DNA of 64,000 nt from Pipra filicauda (lineage: Eukaryota > Chordata > Aves > Passeriformes > Pipridae): the NCBI RefSeq assembly GCF_003945595.2, contig NW_024104365.1, forward strand, positions 4,497,049 through 4,561,048, read 5' to 3'. Positions 51,170 to 64,000 of the stretch are shown in pieces. Every line of letters begins with the position of its first letter. The stretch's first letter is position 1. The notes under the pieces are model-generated. The model saw only the letters and a list, made by a program, of their open reading frames with translations. It had not been told where the DNA came from and ran no database searches. The translations under genes were made by a program, and so were the position numbers.

Positions 51170-51860
51170 TTCCATACCTGTACTGCCTATGAACTTGTTT
51201 CATTCTTTGGACTGTGGCTATACACAGCTGTGCACCACCATATCCAGATCCCCTTCCTAACCTGACACAGGAAGAATGGTGTTGGGTTAATGATTAAGTC
51301 ATGTTTCCCTCTCCAATTGATAATATTTTGCATTTTTGGACACTTAGCTCCATCTGTCATTTTGTTCACTCTTGTTCACTTCTCCAGAGCTCCAAACATG
51401 ACAGGCTCCAAGAATAATATTCAAGAGATCAGTACTAGAGTACTCTACTCTTAATCTTTTGCTTTGTTGGAAATGGATTCATCTGATTCTTTGTTTCCTA
51501 TTTCTTGGCTTTTGTTCCCAGACAATACATCTCTTCTCCAAATAGAAACAAGAGGTGTTTTATACCTTATTCTAAGGAATCTTTTCACTCACCTTTTGAA
51601 AATCAAAATTCATTATTTTTTTATTTCTTTTACACTGCTTTACAGTTTTACATTGCATTACTTACAGATTCAAAAAATTCTAATAGATTAGTGAGGCATA
51701 ATTTACCATTCCAGAAACTGGTGGATTGCCTTTTTCCCCTAATATTCACTTTTAATATTTTTTCTTAATGTTTCCTTTTCTAGAGGTGTGATGATTACAA
51801 AAGCTATTATTATAATTTTCAAAAGGAGAAGCCTGATAGTATTAGGAAACGAAGAAGCAA
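51170..51860 (-). mobile_element. Ancient CR1-like LINE relic
   Basis: Two blocks in the correct order are recognisable on the minus strand. Plus-strand 51300-51400 (TTTTGCATTTTTGGACACTTAGCTCCATC...) is the antisense of the CR1/L3-type 'KCKVLHLG' region. Plus-strand 51600-51800 (AATTCTAATAGATTAGTGAGGC and the following A/T-rich block) is the antisense of the 'GFVKGKSCLTNLLEFF' region upstream. The intervening part is shortened or unrecognisable. Boundaries are approximate and decay is heavy. Confidence 0.5.
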
Positions 51861-52784
51861 TTAAAGGTCAGCCTTTGATATCTCACCGAGATACTGTTCC
51901 GGTGCTCTTTGCTGGGTTCACCTACTGACTGCATATTGACTAATCAAACTCTTAATCAAATTCTTGAAATATTAAACTGCAATTCTGCAACCCAGTTCTG
52001 CTAATTTATCATCTACTCAAAACACAGATTTTAATTCCTCACACAGGCACAATATATTCTCAACATAAAATACAACATGAGAATCAAGGAGAGAAATAAG
52101 GAACTGAAGGGAAGCATCACCACTGAAAGCAGGGTCATGAGAAGGCTTCCAGAACCCAAAGGCTAGACTGAGCATTGCAGACACATTCATATCTACCGTC
52201 TTTCTCCTCAGGTGTAAATTCTCTAGTCATTTTTCATCATCCTTATTTCAACATTCCATTTACCAAAGAAAAGGGAAGCAGGTGTACAAGATACAGCAGC
52301 TTGTTTTGTTGGAGATAGACACCCCATTCATCTCACCTTTGCCGTGCAAATGTCCTGCAACACATCTTGGGTCTTGATCTCAGACTGGAGATCCATTGAG
52401 ATGTGCCACAGGAGTCTGAACTTTAGAGCTTATCTTAGTATCTATCACGAGTAGTTTTTCATCCATGCTAGATCCTGGGAATGATCAGCCTCTTCCTGCT
52501 AACCCACTGATTAAGCACCTGTAAGAGATGTGTGGTCCTTGCTGACCACAGCCACTCATTCCCTGACAATATTCTACCCTTCAAACTCAGGAATATGATT
52601 TTCACTAAATATTAATTGGCCTGGCTAGTGAGGTCCTGAAAACACAATAAATTATTCAGTGAGCTCTTCAGCCACATTAACTTACTAAAGAGAGGATGCC
52701 AAGAGAGCTGCGTGTCAAGCACTTTGGTTCAAATGGCTGAGAAATCAAGGGCTTGCTCAGTGTGTATGCAGAGCAAAGCAGGTG
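51861..52784. other. Unassigned noncoding DNA
   Basis: Nothing recognised apart from short A/T-rich tracts. Confidence 0.5.
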
Positions 52785-53322
52785 AGGGGACTGTGGCCAA
52801 GGAATGTTTCTGCCTGATACAAAAAAACTTATGGGCTGCATCATAAGCAGCATGGTCAGCAGGTTGAGGGAGGTGATTCTTCCATCTACTTCACTCTCAT
52901 AAGACCCCACCTGAAGTGCTGCATCCAGCTCTGGGGCCACAAGCATAAGAAGGATCTGGATCTGTTGGAATGAGTCCAGAGGGTCACAAAGATGATCAAA
53001 GGGCTGGAGCACCTCTCCTGTGAAGTCAGGCTGAGAGAGTTGGGGTTGTTCAGCTGGAGAAGAGAAGGCTCTGAGGAGACCTTATAGCACCTTCCAGTAC
53101 CTAAAGGGGGCCTGCAAGAGAGCTGGAAATGGACTTTTAACAAGGACATATACTGATAGGACAAGGGATAGTGGCTTCAAACTGAAAGACGGAAGGTTTA
53201 GATAAGTTATTAGGAAGAAATTATTTACTGTGAGGGTGGTGAGGCACTGGAACAAGCTGCCCAGAGAAGTTGGAGATGCCCCTAGAATTGTTCAAGGCCA
53301 GCTTGGATGGGGCTGTGCAACT
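52785..53322 (+). mobile_element. CR1 LINE fragment lacking its 3' terminus
   Basis: CR1 ORF2 end and start of the 3' UTR: the 'LYFTLIRPHLKCCIQLWGHKHKKDLDLLE' region (about 52885-52980), '[30 protein letters not shown]' (52990-53080), then the 'GGKLFTVRVVRHWNKLPREVGDAP' region up to CAAGGCCAGCTTGGATGGGG at about 53320. The last about 80-100 bp of CR1, including the tail, are absent, so a deletion after insertion is likely. Stops and indels are present. Confidence 0.9.
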
Positions 53323-56300
53323 TCTATTTTATAACTTTTTTCCCCTGAAAAATTACCAGCTTTTTTGATAGAGATAATGTAGTAGATTTATTTTATTTAT
53401 ATTTAATGCATGTCAGACAGAGATTGTAGAAGTGAATATAAGAATTGTAAGGGTTCTAAAAGGAGAATGAAGGGTGCTTTTTTGACAGAGCAAATTTGCA
53501 TGATTTTTACAGTTTTTAATTTGATCCTGTTTTCTTGCAATGGACAGGAAGATGATTTTTTTCTCTTGCTAATGTATAACTTGATTCCCTAGTATTTCTG
53601 CTCCTTCCTTTAAAGCAGGAGATATGGTCTTGCTTCAGAAATAGGATGACCAACAGAGTATTGACAGTGTTGAAAATTTCTGGCAAGCTGGTTTATGTGT
53701 CTTGTTGACTGGCTCAGGCTTGAATAGATCATCAGATCCAGGGGTAAGGAAGGAATTTCCTCCCAAGAGAGCACCATTTGGGGAGAAAGTTATTGCTTTT
53801 CTCTGTAACTGACGTAGTTCAACATCCAGCAACTTCTGAGCCTTTACTCCTTACAAATCAGCTCCTGCTGTAACGGGCCAAGTCATTGGTTCTAGCACCT
53901 GGATCTTCCCTTGCTCATCTCTGTGACCTTTCATTGAATTTCCAGTACTTCAACTTTTGTGCTAAAGGTAGGGTTCACTTGCAATGGGCAAAGGAGATGT
54001 TTTATGGCTTGTGGTGTCTGCTTCGTGGGGAACAGGGATTCTGCAGATCTTTATGGATTAAACAGTGATCAGATGAGGACTTTTGATGTCAGGACACTGG
54101 ACAGGCAGTCCTAGTGGTCTGTGCCTGCGAAGTCTTGCAGAACAGCACAGTCATAATCCCTCTGTTTGTGGATAACAAGAATGAGGGGTTGCACCATGAC
54201 AAACACAGAGCAGAAATTGCACAATTAGCTCAAGGCAGATTCTTCCCAAATTATTTAATAGAATTCTCTCTAAAAGGTACATGCCGGGAGAAACTTGTTA
54301 GGAAGAACAGTCAGAGATTTTTCGGCACTGAATAAAGAAAAAATAGCTTTGTCATGGGCTAAATTTTCTTCCTATAAGGATGCCATTGCAGTGTTTACAT
54401 TTATGTTCATTCATGTCACTGGCAAACAGCACTGGTGAATGCTGGTTGGTTCTTCATGATCCCTTTCTGGGATCATGAGGCTATACATCCAGTACTCTCT
54501 GTTTATCATGTGGGGTCACCAATTTACACATGCTTAAGATCAGCAGGACACAAACACAGTGTGCACTTGCTCATTAAGTGTGGGGTTCACCTCCTTGTTG
54601 TCATCCAAATTCAGGTATCTATGTAGGGGCTGGGTGCTCGGTCAACAGCAATCCAGCCAGTACATTCCATGGAGGGTGAAGAGAGCTTGGGCTGGCAGGT
54701 GTCTGTGCTCATGTAAGGTGAGCAGCTTCCCTGCCTTGACTCACCAAGTCTCCACCACTCGTGTTGGGAGCTCGGTGCAGTCACCCACCCAGTGCAGCGA
54801 CAACCCAGACACAGACCCAGAGGCTGAGCAGATATAACCCATGCCTTCTAGAAGCAGCACCTGGACTTCCTGTGAGATCCTTTATCGCACTCTGAATGAC
54901 ACCAGATGTCCATGGTGAAGCAGTTAAAAAGTGCTATAGACTCACATGTCTGTACAGTACTTTTACACTGTGATAGGTTATACCCTATTGGCCTAAATCC
55001 CATCCTAGCTGCCTGTATCATGTCCAGCTTTCCTGAAAACCATCTCCTTAAAATGCATCATGAAAATAACCATTCCCAGTCTGCTCTTTAACTAAATGGG
55101 GTGTTTCAATGCCCACCAGTTACAGTGCAGAGAAGATATAAAAAGAAGACACAAGGTAGTTAATAGGTGCTCTGTCCTCCCCTTTTTTCTGGATATGGAG
55201 CACCAGGATATTTCTGTCTCCTTCATCAGCAAGGATCCATATGGATGCACCAGTTGCTTCAAAAATAATTGTCAGATTTTACCAGCATTCAGATGGGTCC
55301 CATTTCTGGCCCTGTGCACATAGCAAACAAAAGGTGCCATCTAGTGTCTCTGAGCAGCATCCAAAACCAAAAGGAGGAATTGCTCATATGTACATTTAAT
55401 GTGTACTTTCTCACTGACTGACACAAAACTGGTCTTCAAAATGCACAAACATTTCATTTGAGGGAGTTTTAAGCAAGACAGTAATTGTGTCTTTTCTTTC
55501 CTCCTGTGTCTCCACACTGTTTTCAACCAAGGTCTGACCCTGAACTTAATTCAAGACTGGGGTGTTCAGGAGTTGGATGCATTGGTTCCATTGTATTAAA
55601 AAATTTAAAGTCATTCTAAGCAATAGTGATTAATTTTCCAGCAAGCTGGGGCTTGCAATATAGTTTTGCATATTACTAATAATCTTTTGTCCCACGGGGC
55701 TTAATCTCATTAAAGTGGAAAGCAATTTAGTCATTTGCTATCCCACAATCTGAAAGGAGACAGTCTCAAAACTAGTAAAATGGATAGCAGAGCTGGGTCT
55801 ATGAAAGGACTTAGATCCAGCCCAACTTCTTCTGTGGGCACCTTTGACAAAAAAACAGATCTCTGAAAATCCACTCTGCACCTGACTGCACCTTGCAGGC
55901 ATATTTGCAGTGGTTATGTCTACGAACTCCTTAAAGGCCAAGTGGCATAAAGGGGCTGTGTCAACCCTGCTCAGACCTCACCCCTCAAAAAGCTACAGGC
56001 TATATCCATCCAGTGCCACTCTTGGTTCCAGGACTCCTCAAAGGGGCAGAGTGATGCCCTATACTGCTACAAGTACGAATGGTCTGGGACCGCATTGCTT
56101 TTGTCTCAAAGTATCTCAGATAACAGGATGACAGGGTGACACCCTCCAGACTGGCATTTTCATAGCATGAAATTGAGAAGGAGTGCTGCAAACTTGGGGC
56201 TATGGCAGAGGTGGACATGGGAGAGCTGGGCAGTGGCAGCCAAAGCTTGGGGACGGTGCTGGAGGATGGCAGTATGGAGGTCAGCCTGAACCAATCCCTC

Positions 56301-57799
56301 TCAGGTCTTATTTTGGAGAGGACTGGTTTCTTGGGAGTGAGCTAAGAAGCTGGTATTTGAGAGAGTAAAAACTTCTATCTGCATCAAGTGCCTCTGCTAT
56401 ATCCAGCTATAAAGGACCAACTTGAGACACCTGGAAATTTACTCACATAATACAAAGAAAAATCTGGCCACTGTTATCAGCTTTGGTTCTGGTTACACAG
56501 TAAGGGACTCTTGCACTTTTTTTTTAAGCAAAACCAGTAAAAACCATTTTATCTCATCAGTGAAACCCTTTGAAAGAACAGCCATACGTATTACCTGACC
56601 CTAATTGGCAGGTATCTTGCTACTTCCTAGCCTGAGAGGATGGGCATCTCATCTGAACATGCAGGAACTCATATTGCTTCTCACCTTTGCAGAGCTTAAG
56701 TAAAGCAGCAGCTGCATTGAACCAAACAAAAATGAAAATCTGCCACAAATTTATTTCTGCCTTTTCTCCTTGCAGGATTAACTCTCTTATAAAACTTGTC
56801 TGCTCTATACAGTTTGTTGCTTAGGCTGTATTCTTAAAATAATCAAGGATTATTCTGTGAGAACAAATGTGATAAATTATACTACTTTTTTTTCCAGAAT
56901 TAATCTTTTTACTTAAAAGAAAATCCGAAGTACTGGACGAGCTTACATGATAGTTACAAGTCTATTTCCAAAATCAAATTCTATATAGAGTATTTTACAA
57001 CACATTTAACTCTTCAAATCTTTTCCTTGTTTACTGGGATATCTGTGTATATAGATAGATGCTGCTTGTTTTGCATACCTAATTCATTCTGCAATGCCAC
57101 CATCCAATGTTCATGATGGTCCACTGTCATTGCAAGGATTATAAACCCCTGGATATTGAATTGGAATGTCAGAAAAGGTTAAAAGCTGATAAAATAAAGC
57201 TTTGGAACAGAATGAACTGAGAAGCATCTTAAAAGGAGAGGTGAGTTTGACACTACTTTGAGTCAGATTCATTTGCCTTATTCACAAGCTATAGCAGGAC
57301 TCCTGTGGGCCTAAAGCATTCAGTTGCACTCTTTTGGGAAGCAAAGGTCTACCCAAAAGAAGATCTTTGTAAGATTGAATATAATATTCAATAATGTAAA
57401 ATTACCAGAAGGGTCTTTCTGTATCTTTTGAGCCAAGTCCCTTGGAATCAGAAGAAAACATACAGCATACCTTCCTAAACTGATCATATTCCTGCTCGAA
57501 GCCAGCTAGATTTGCATTTCATATGAAAAACTGTACCTAGATAGTTAGAAGATTTCTTCTAATTTCCAGAATAATTGATGTATAACCAGAATTCACAAGC
57601 TTTTTTATCAATACTGTTTCTTAATGTAAATAACTCTTCCTCATTCCTCTGCATTCACAGAGATCAAACACAGAGTCTTAGCATAATTAAGCTGGAAAAA
57701 TTATCATGAAAGAAATCATGCAAGCCATTTCCGCACCCCATGGTGGGATCATCACTATACATCTATATTCATCCCTGAACTTGCCTCACCAACAACTTA
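53323..57799. other. Unassigned noncoding DNA
   Basis: No exon or named element in about 4.5 kb. Parts of 54600-54830 and 56150-56330 are locally GC-richer but have no CpG cluster or recognisable coding. Confidence 0.5.
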
Positions 57800-58290
57800 A
57801 GGTCTCCAGTACAGGTGAATAAAAAGCTTATTTAGGCAATCTACTCCAGACACTATTAGAAGTATTTTTAGTTAATGTCTAATCTCATTAAAAGTTAGGT
57901 CTGTTTCTTCTTGTCCCATCCACTTCTGATGGAAACCCGCATAGAAAACTTCCTTTTACACCCAGCCTTTGAAGACTGTTAGCATGGTTCCCTACATTTT
58001 TATAAAGTAAATCATACAAATTACTTCAATTTCTTCTCTAAATCACATTTTTGAGACATCTAGCCATTATGGACTGTTTCTAGCTGGTCCACATAAATAT
58101 GAGCTGTGGTGGCCAAGAACAGACACAATACCACAACCAAGACCTTACCATGATGAGAAGCTTTGAAATATTCTAATCTTTTTCATATATGTCCTCATAC
58201 TATGTTTAAATTTTTAAAGCATGATTATATTAGTTCCTATATAATTTTCTAAAGGGCTGCTATATTCCTTATTTCACTTTGAGAGTTACT
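57800..58290 (-). mobile_element. Ancient CR1 LINE relic, 3' region
   Basis: Antisense CR1 order is kept although decayed: GGCAATCTACTCCAGACACT; TTTTTAGTTAATGTCTAATC ('KNFFLISNLN' block); CTTGTCCCATCCACTTCTGA; 'TTTATAAAGTAAATCATA..'; CATCTAGCCATTATGGACTG; and GAGCTGTGGTGGCCAAGAAC followed by 'CAATACCACAACCAAGACCTTACCA' split over the next bases. This matches the order 3' UTR to 'VQFWAP' of CR1. Confidence 0.65.
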
Positions 58291-61200
58291 GTAAATTGAA
58301 CTGCATCCTGTTTTCCATGTGATTCCTGAGAAAACAAAACATATGCATTTAGACAGCTGCTTTATCTGTTTACTTGATATTTTTTCTTATTTCCTTCAAT
58401 TTTCTTAGAACTCATTTATCACTGTATCTGATTGAGTTGAAAAGCTGTGAAGGATTTAAGTTCTTTCAAGTTATGTGAAAATCAATGACCGGATAGAGGG
58501 AAAAGGTAGAAATTACAGTCCCTGCAGAGGTCCAGGCTGCAGTGTGTGAGCTCACTGGGCATTTATTTTGCCTGGGCTGCCAGCTGGCCCCTGTCTGGGC
58601 TAGTTCAGGGCTAGCATCCCAGCTCAGACAGGGAATATGGGGAAGAACCAGCCCCAGTGTGAAGCGGAGATGGGAAATAATATGTGGTGACAGGAAATGA
58701 CACCTTACAGATAAGGCAGAGGGGATGAGGGGAAAGTTATGTTCACATGATGTGCAGGGAAGATACAGGTATGGCAAATAAACCCACAGTTCCATGGATT
58801 ACCTGGCTTTCAAATTCTTTCTCCAGTCGCCAGCATGGCAATTGCTCTCAGGTTTAAGTAATTGACAAATTTAGTAAGTATATCCCATCTCAGCGTCCGA
58901 GTCTTTAGTCAAAGGATAGAGTCAAAGCTCACTGAGGACAGATGGTGCTGAAACCTCAGCACTGCCCCTTCCCTGCAGGTGGTGTAACAAGGATAATACT
59001 TTTCAAACACAATTTTGTAAATCAGTTTTGCTCCTATTCTCTCTCAGGTTGTTTAAGCAGACTAAGCAAGCAAAGCTTTCTCAATTTCTTATTATGAAAC
59101 ATGAGACAGTGGTCCCAATAGTGGTTTCCTCTCATCTTTATAGAGTTTGGGCCATTCAAAACTATCTTGAACACAGATAACCAGAACTTCACACAGGAGT
59201 GCAGAGGTGCCACAGGAGGATCACCAGTGGCACATGCTATTTCATCACTACGTGAAATATTCTGCTTGACAGGCTCCAAGATCACGTTTTCATTCTCAGT
59301 GTCTCCCCATTTTCCCCATCATCCTCATACACAACCTGCAATCAAATAGTACAGAAAGTTTTTGTATGGTTCTGCCATCTCCAGCTGATGCATTCAGAGC
59401 TTAAATGGACCTGTGATATGAAATATTTTGTAAATGTCCTTACTGTTCCATACCTCATTTTCCCTCATTTACCCCAATTAGCATTGAAAGTGAACCACTG
59501 CAGTTTTTGGGTTCTATTTGTAAGGAGCTGAATAGGACCTAACTCTATTCTCCATCTTAATTTGCCTCTGGGAAGTCTAGCTTACTTTGTCAATGTTCAT
59601 AAAAACAAACAATCAAAAATTTTGTTTTATTTCTGAATCCTAGATTCAAACGTTTTGCGGAAAAGCAGGTTCATTTAACCACTCTAAAATCCTTCTGATT
59701 TCAGAGAGGACAACTCCCAGGGCTGTGACATTGATTCTGTGCCATTCCCTTTCACATGAAAACAGCAAGAACATGATTTTTTCAAGACAAGAATTATTAT
59801 TTTAACAATCTCTCACAACTTATACCACACGGGCAATGGGCAAAATAAACCATTTCATTTAATTATCAAGAACTGAAGACCTTTTTTTCTTCTAAGAAAT
59901 GCTGAGAGACCTCCCAAGCTGTTTCCAAGTCAACATGTATCTCCAGTGCATTCACAGAACATATTTTTTAACATTTAATATTCTTTCTGTTCCACACGAC
60001 TAAGACAGCTTAACAGAATTCACCTAATGTATTCACTTACACTCTTTTTTAAAAGCAGATACATGAAACTGGGAAGGGTATGTTGCTGGCTGCTGCTGGC
60101 TTACACTTTAGGATAAACTTTGGTACCTCTTCACTTGCAGATAAATTCTTGCTCTTTTGCTAAAACAAAAGTTTTAGATAAAAGAAAAGTAGCATTCAGC
60201 TCCTCTTCCCAGGACTCCAGGAGAAGGTTAGGCAGTTTCCACATGACCTTATGGCCAAAGTCAAGGTGTTCTGTTCTCAGAGTGCAGAGGGCCAATGGTG
60301 TTCAGCAGAGCTCAGATTCAAGATAAAAAGAACAGCTGAAGATGACCTCCCAAGATCCACTAGTAAACCTGATGAAAGCAGATCTCAATCATGGAAAATA
60401 CATTATGGCTCTGAAGTATGATAACCCATGGCACAGAAGATTTTTCACATAAAACCTCCATGATAAGTCAGATACTCAAGCTTAGGAAAGGACGTAGAGA
60501 AAGGGTTTGTCCCCAGGGTTCAGCTGCACGAAGTGAATTTTTAAAGAAGTACTGGTAGCTTCTGGCATCTCACTTTTCTGTAGTGTATTGGCTACTCTTT
60601 TCATCTTACTGATAATTTCACTCAATGCATGAGAAGATACAGTCCTACTGACACAACATAGTAAATCTTTTGAAGAAAGTTTTTTTTCCTTTTTGTCTTG
60701 TTTCTTATTTCCCAATTTCTTTGTGCAGTTGGAGAAAATTGGATATTTGGATTAAAAAATTTACCCGCTTTTTCTTTCTCTCTCAATGAAATAGACTGTA
60801 ATTTGTTATCCTTTATATCATTATTCACCGTAGATAAACAGGATGTCAAGAAGAATAAAACTTCATAGGAGGAACACTCTCTGGGAAGCAAAGGCATTTT
60901 AAGAATCAAATATCTGGCTTTCATATTTTCAACAATCTAAAAAGCAAGAACATCATGACTCATCTGTATGATGAGAACTATTCGTAAACACTAAAGATTT
61001 TTTGAGGAATTAGAGAGCTCCTTTCTGTTTACTGAACAGCTTACCTATTAATATACTAGAAAGCCAATGCCTTCAAGCCAAAACTTAGATGTTCTCAACT
61101 GCACTGGTGCTATATCTATCTGCATACCCAAATGAAGATTTAGAAATTCTTTGCATTAGCTTTTTTGAAGGGCCTACATCTGAATTGAACTTAATCTTCA

Positions 61201-62499
61201 AAAAACAGAATAATACAAAAAAATATGAGAAAAGAAAATATTTTGATTTCAGAAAAGCTAAGAACAACTATCCATCCGTCTAAAAGTATGTTTTCCTCTC
61301 ACCTCATTAACCAAGTACTTCAAAGTAAATCTGCAGCATAAGGTTTTGGAAAAGGAATGGAATATCATTTTAGAAAGTGGTTATCTTGTCTTCAAGGACA
61401 TTGATCCTTTAAATGGTTCTATCTGTATTTTAATTCCTTGATGAAGTATACACTGGGAACATAAGCTGGTTAAAATAAATTACAATTAGTGCCTGTGTAC
61501 TTTGTGGCAAAATCACTGTGAGCTGTACATCAAAGTACCTGGACTCTTGGAATTAGAATAGAGTAGATCTGAGATTCTTCTGAGTTCAATGAAGAGAAGA
61601 ACAGAGGCTTTTACTGAATACAATACATCAATCAACAACACCACTACAGCCCTCTTAATTTAATTTAATTTATCCTTGATATTATTTTCAATTAATCAGA
61701 AGTCATCTTTAAAACTTTAATCACTGTGCTGCAGAATCCTGGATATAAAACTAAACTGTAGCATGTGGGAATTGGTTAAGTTGCACTTTCGATGCTTTGA
61801 AAATGTGTAGAGGAAGCATAGGCCTCATAAACACACCAACTTTCCATACCTTTAGTCAAAACCACAAACTTAGACCAGTTCAGACTCACTAGCATGAAAC
61901 AGTCACACCACTATAAAAAGTCTCCCATGAGGGAAGGAAAATAATTTCCACCAGTTAAAGCAACATTTATATCACTGCAAATATTCCCTACTACGGCTTA
62001 TGCAAATATTATACATTATTAGATTTATGGAAATAAATTATTTGTTAATATAAGTAATGTAGTTTGTTCTGGAAAGAAGAGAGAAAGCATTGCTGTGTGT
62101 ATCAGTGGGGCTTATAGATCCAAAATGCTGAGGGAGAAAAACTTTTTAAATAAACTTTGGCGAAAACAGATGGGAGGAAGAATGTGTTTGCTAGTGTGGG
62201 GAATTAGGTGATTCTTGTTCACCAAAGTAGGTGAGACCGATGCAAGCCAGAATTGCTTGCAACTATTCAAGAGTCAGCACTAGTGAAAGTATTTAATTAA
62301 GCCCAAATTGTTGGAAAAACACAGCTACGCATAGCTCTTGAGATGTTTTGTTTTTTAAGAGCGTAGAAGATAGAGAAGACTTTTGTAGGTTTTATCCCTA
62401 CCAGAAGCAGAACGTGATTCAGAACGTGACACTATTCATGTAAAGGTAACGTTCACATTCCCTAAGAAGAGAAGAGGCAGAAAAGGGTCCTTAAACAGG
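58291..62499. other. Unassigned noncoding DNA
   Basis: No exon, RNA gene or named element in about 4.2 kb. Short low-complexity stretches include (TAATT)n-like sequence near 61655-61672. The final few hundred bases may be further decayed upstream sequence of the next element. Confidence 0.5.
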
Positions 62500-64000
62500 G
62501 ATTTCAGGAAGACAGACTTCAACAAGCACATAGAATTCACAGGTAAAATCTCAAAGGTCTCAAATATAAAAAGGGGGCTTGTAAACTTCATCTGAGTACA
62601 GAAGCTATTCTGCAAGTGACAGTTTTCCCAATACAGAGGGATGACAGAAGCTGAATGAGAAATCAGGTTAGCTATCTTATGGTCTTTCCAACGGTATCAA
62701 GTGCAAGAAATAAGCGCACACCCAAAGAAACTAGATCAGATTGACTGGGGTGTATACAAAATAATAGCATAAGCAATTAGGGAGAAAATCAGAAATTCCC
62801 AGGGAAAATAAAAAATTAAGAGGAGATGCAGGAAGATAAGCGATTTCAAAGATAACAAGAAATCCATCAGTAGGGATATCAAGTAGCAAGAAGATGACCA
62901 AGAAAAATGTTGATCTTTTGCTTGATTGGAAAGAGAAACTATTGGCAGATGATACCAGGCAAGACTAAATGTCTTTATGTGTTTGTCTTCATACAAACCC
63001 ACAAATCAATTACCTAATGAACCAAAGAGAGTGACAAGTCACTTTTCAGAATAGAGAAAAGACCGGTTAGAAAGCATTTAAGTATGAAAAGTGTTTTTTC
63101 AAATCAGCCAGGCCTCATGAATACTCTCCTAGTGGATTAAACAATTCGATGTTAGCTATCTTTCAGTACACTTGAGTTACTGTAAAGGAAAAATGAGTTA
63201 CTGTAAAACTTGAAAGGGAGACTGCAGCACTTAACTTTAAAAGGAGACAAAATCAAGAGTAAATACAGAAGTTGTCTTCCTCCAAGCCACTGAAACCAGC
63301 AACCCAGTACCTTTATACATCCATAAAACAAGGAAATAAATAACAGTCAATGTGGATTAGTTAAGGACAAATATTAACTTAAAATAGTTCCCTTTTGTGG
63401 GTAGAGGAGAAATAGCAGAAGTCATCTAGCTGAATTTGGAAAAGGGAATTCTAATAAATGAACTACAGGTTAAATAACTTGGAGAAGAGCAAAAGTCATT
63501 GGAAAACTATTCAGAAAAAAGTTATAATGGAGCCACAGTGAAACTATAGGAAAACATGTTTCTGCAGGGCTATCTTAGAGATAGAACTATTTATTATCTG
63601 TTGCCAAAAAAAAGCATATTCCTATCAAATCTGAAAATTAAAACATAAATAAATAAAAGACAAAAATACACTTTAGGACAGGGTTCGCAGTCAAAGTAAT
63701 TGTTCAACTGAAGAAATATTTTCTAAAATAGCCAATGATTCAGCAAAGAAAAGTACAGAAGTCAACACCTAAGCAGGAAAAATGAGTTGCAAGACTGGAC
63801 TAGGCAGTAGGTCTGCAAAGAAAGATCTGGCATTTGAGTGAATAATAAGCAGAACAGAAGTCAATGCTGTCATGCTGTTGACAAAACTTCTATATTTTTA
63901 CTGGGTCATAACATCAGGAGTATAACCCATAAAAAAGTATTGTATTATCCATCTGGCCTACCTACACTGGTTAGTTCTGAGAAAGTACAGAGGACAGCAT
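62500..64000 (+). mobile_element. Ancient CR1 LINE relic, at least 1.5 kb, runs off the window
   Basis: Patchy but collinear similarity to CR1 ORF2: GACTTCAACAAGCACATAGA near 62514; the linker AAGAAGATGACCAAGAAAAATG near 62889, followed by GATCTTTTGCTTGATTGG and a 'TDDT' block; CAATGTGGATTAGTTAAGGA near 63348; the motif-A region GAAGTCATCTAGCTGAATTT near 63419; the 'QRVVINGSQ' region near 63515-63545 and a decayed 'GVPQGS' region; ACTAGGCAGTAGGTCTGCAA and AGAAAGATCTGGCATTTGAG near 63800-63840; and the 'YWSTYT..EKVQRT' region at the right edge. Stops and indels are dense, so the copy is old. The 5' part before 62500 is uncertain and the 3' end lies beyond 64000. Confidence 0.75.

Noticed and set aside
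1..64000. Endogenous retrovirus, CRISPR array or bacterial-type operon
   Set aside because: No LTR pair, no gag/pol/env-like frames, no spaced direct repeats and no dense coding were seen.

Overview
The window looks like intergenic or intronic DNA from a bird, or less likely another archosaur. The main evidence is repeated CR1 LINE fragments of several ages. Most younger copies that keep their 3' ends finish in the characteristic (ATTCTATG)n-type tail, and the DNA is otherwise AT-rich with no CpG island. No L1, Alu or bacterial-type gene organisation is visible. I found no exon of a host protein-coding gene, no tRNA or rRNA gene and no CRISPR array. Nearly all open frames are short chance frames. 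The two real exceptions are fragments of retrotransposon reverse transcriptases.

Layout: 1-6.4 kb is unassigned DNA. At 6.4-7.8 kb lies a 5'-truncated non-LTR retrotransposon that is not CR1. It carries an RT frame broken by only two stop codons and ends in a C2HC-like zinc finger. From 7.8 to 19.8 kb the DNA is mostly unassigned, with one ancient CR1 relic (9.7-10.3 kb), an AT-rich repeat and a strong hairpin (16.1 kb). From 19.8 to 22.8 kb there are three CR1 pieces in both orientations and two perfect hairpins. From 22.8 to 33.9 kb the DNA is largely unassigned, with two short CR1 pieces. At 33.9-36.2 kb a plus-strand CR1 has inserted into an older minus-strand CR1, splitting it in two. 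From 36.2 to 53.3 kb the DNA is unassigned except for scattered CR1 copies, a perfect 21-unit (CTTTTT)n hexanucleotide array at 43.2 kb and a 22-bp palindrome at 46.9 kb. From 53.3 to 64 kb there are two further ancient CR1 relics, one of which runs off the right edge.

The elements record several layers of activity: very old CR1 copies recognisable only by patchy RT similarity; intermediate copies; and comparatively young ones (the inner nested CR1 and the non-CR1 LINE) with long surviving RT frames. They do not form a working pathway. The most useful second looks are the origin of the non-CR1 LINE, the nested CR1 locus as a dating marker, and the uninterrupted hexanucleotide array. I see no convincing new biological system. 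Family names rest on pattern recognition by eye; I ran no alignment or database search.
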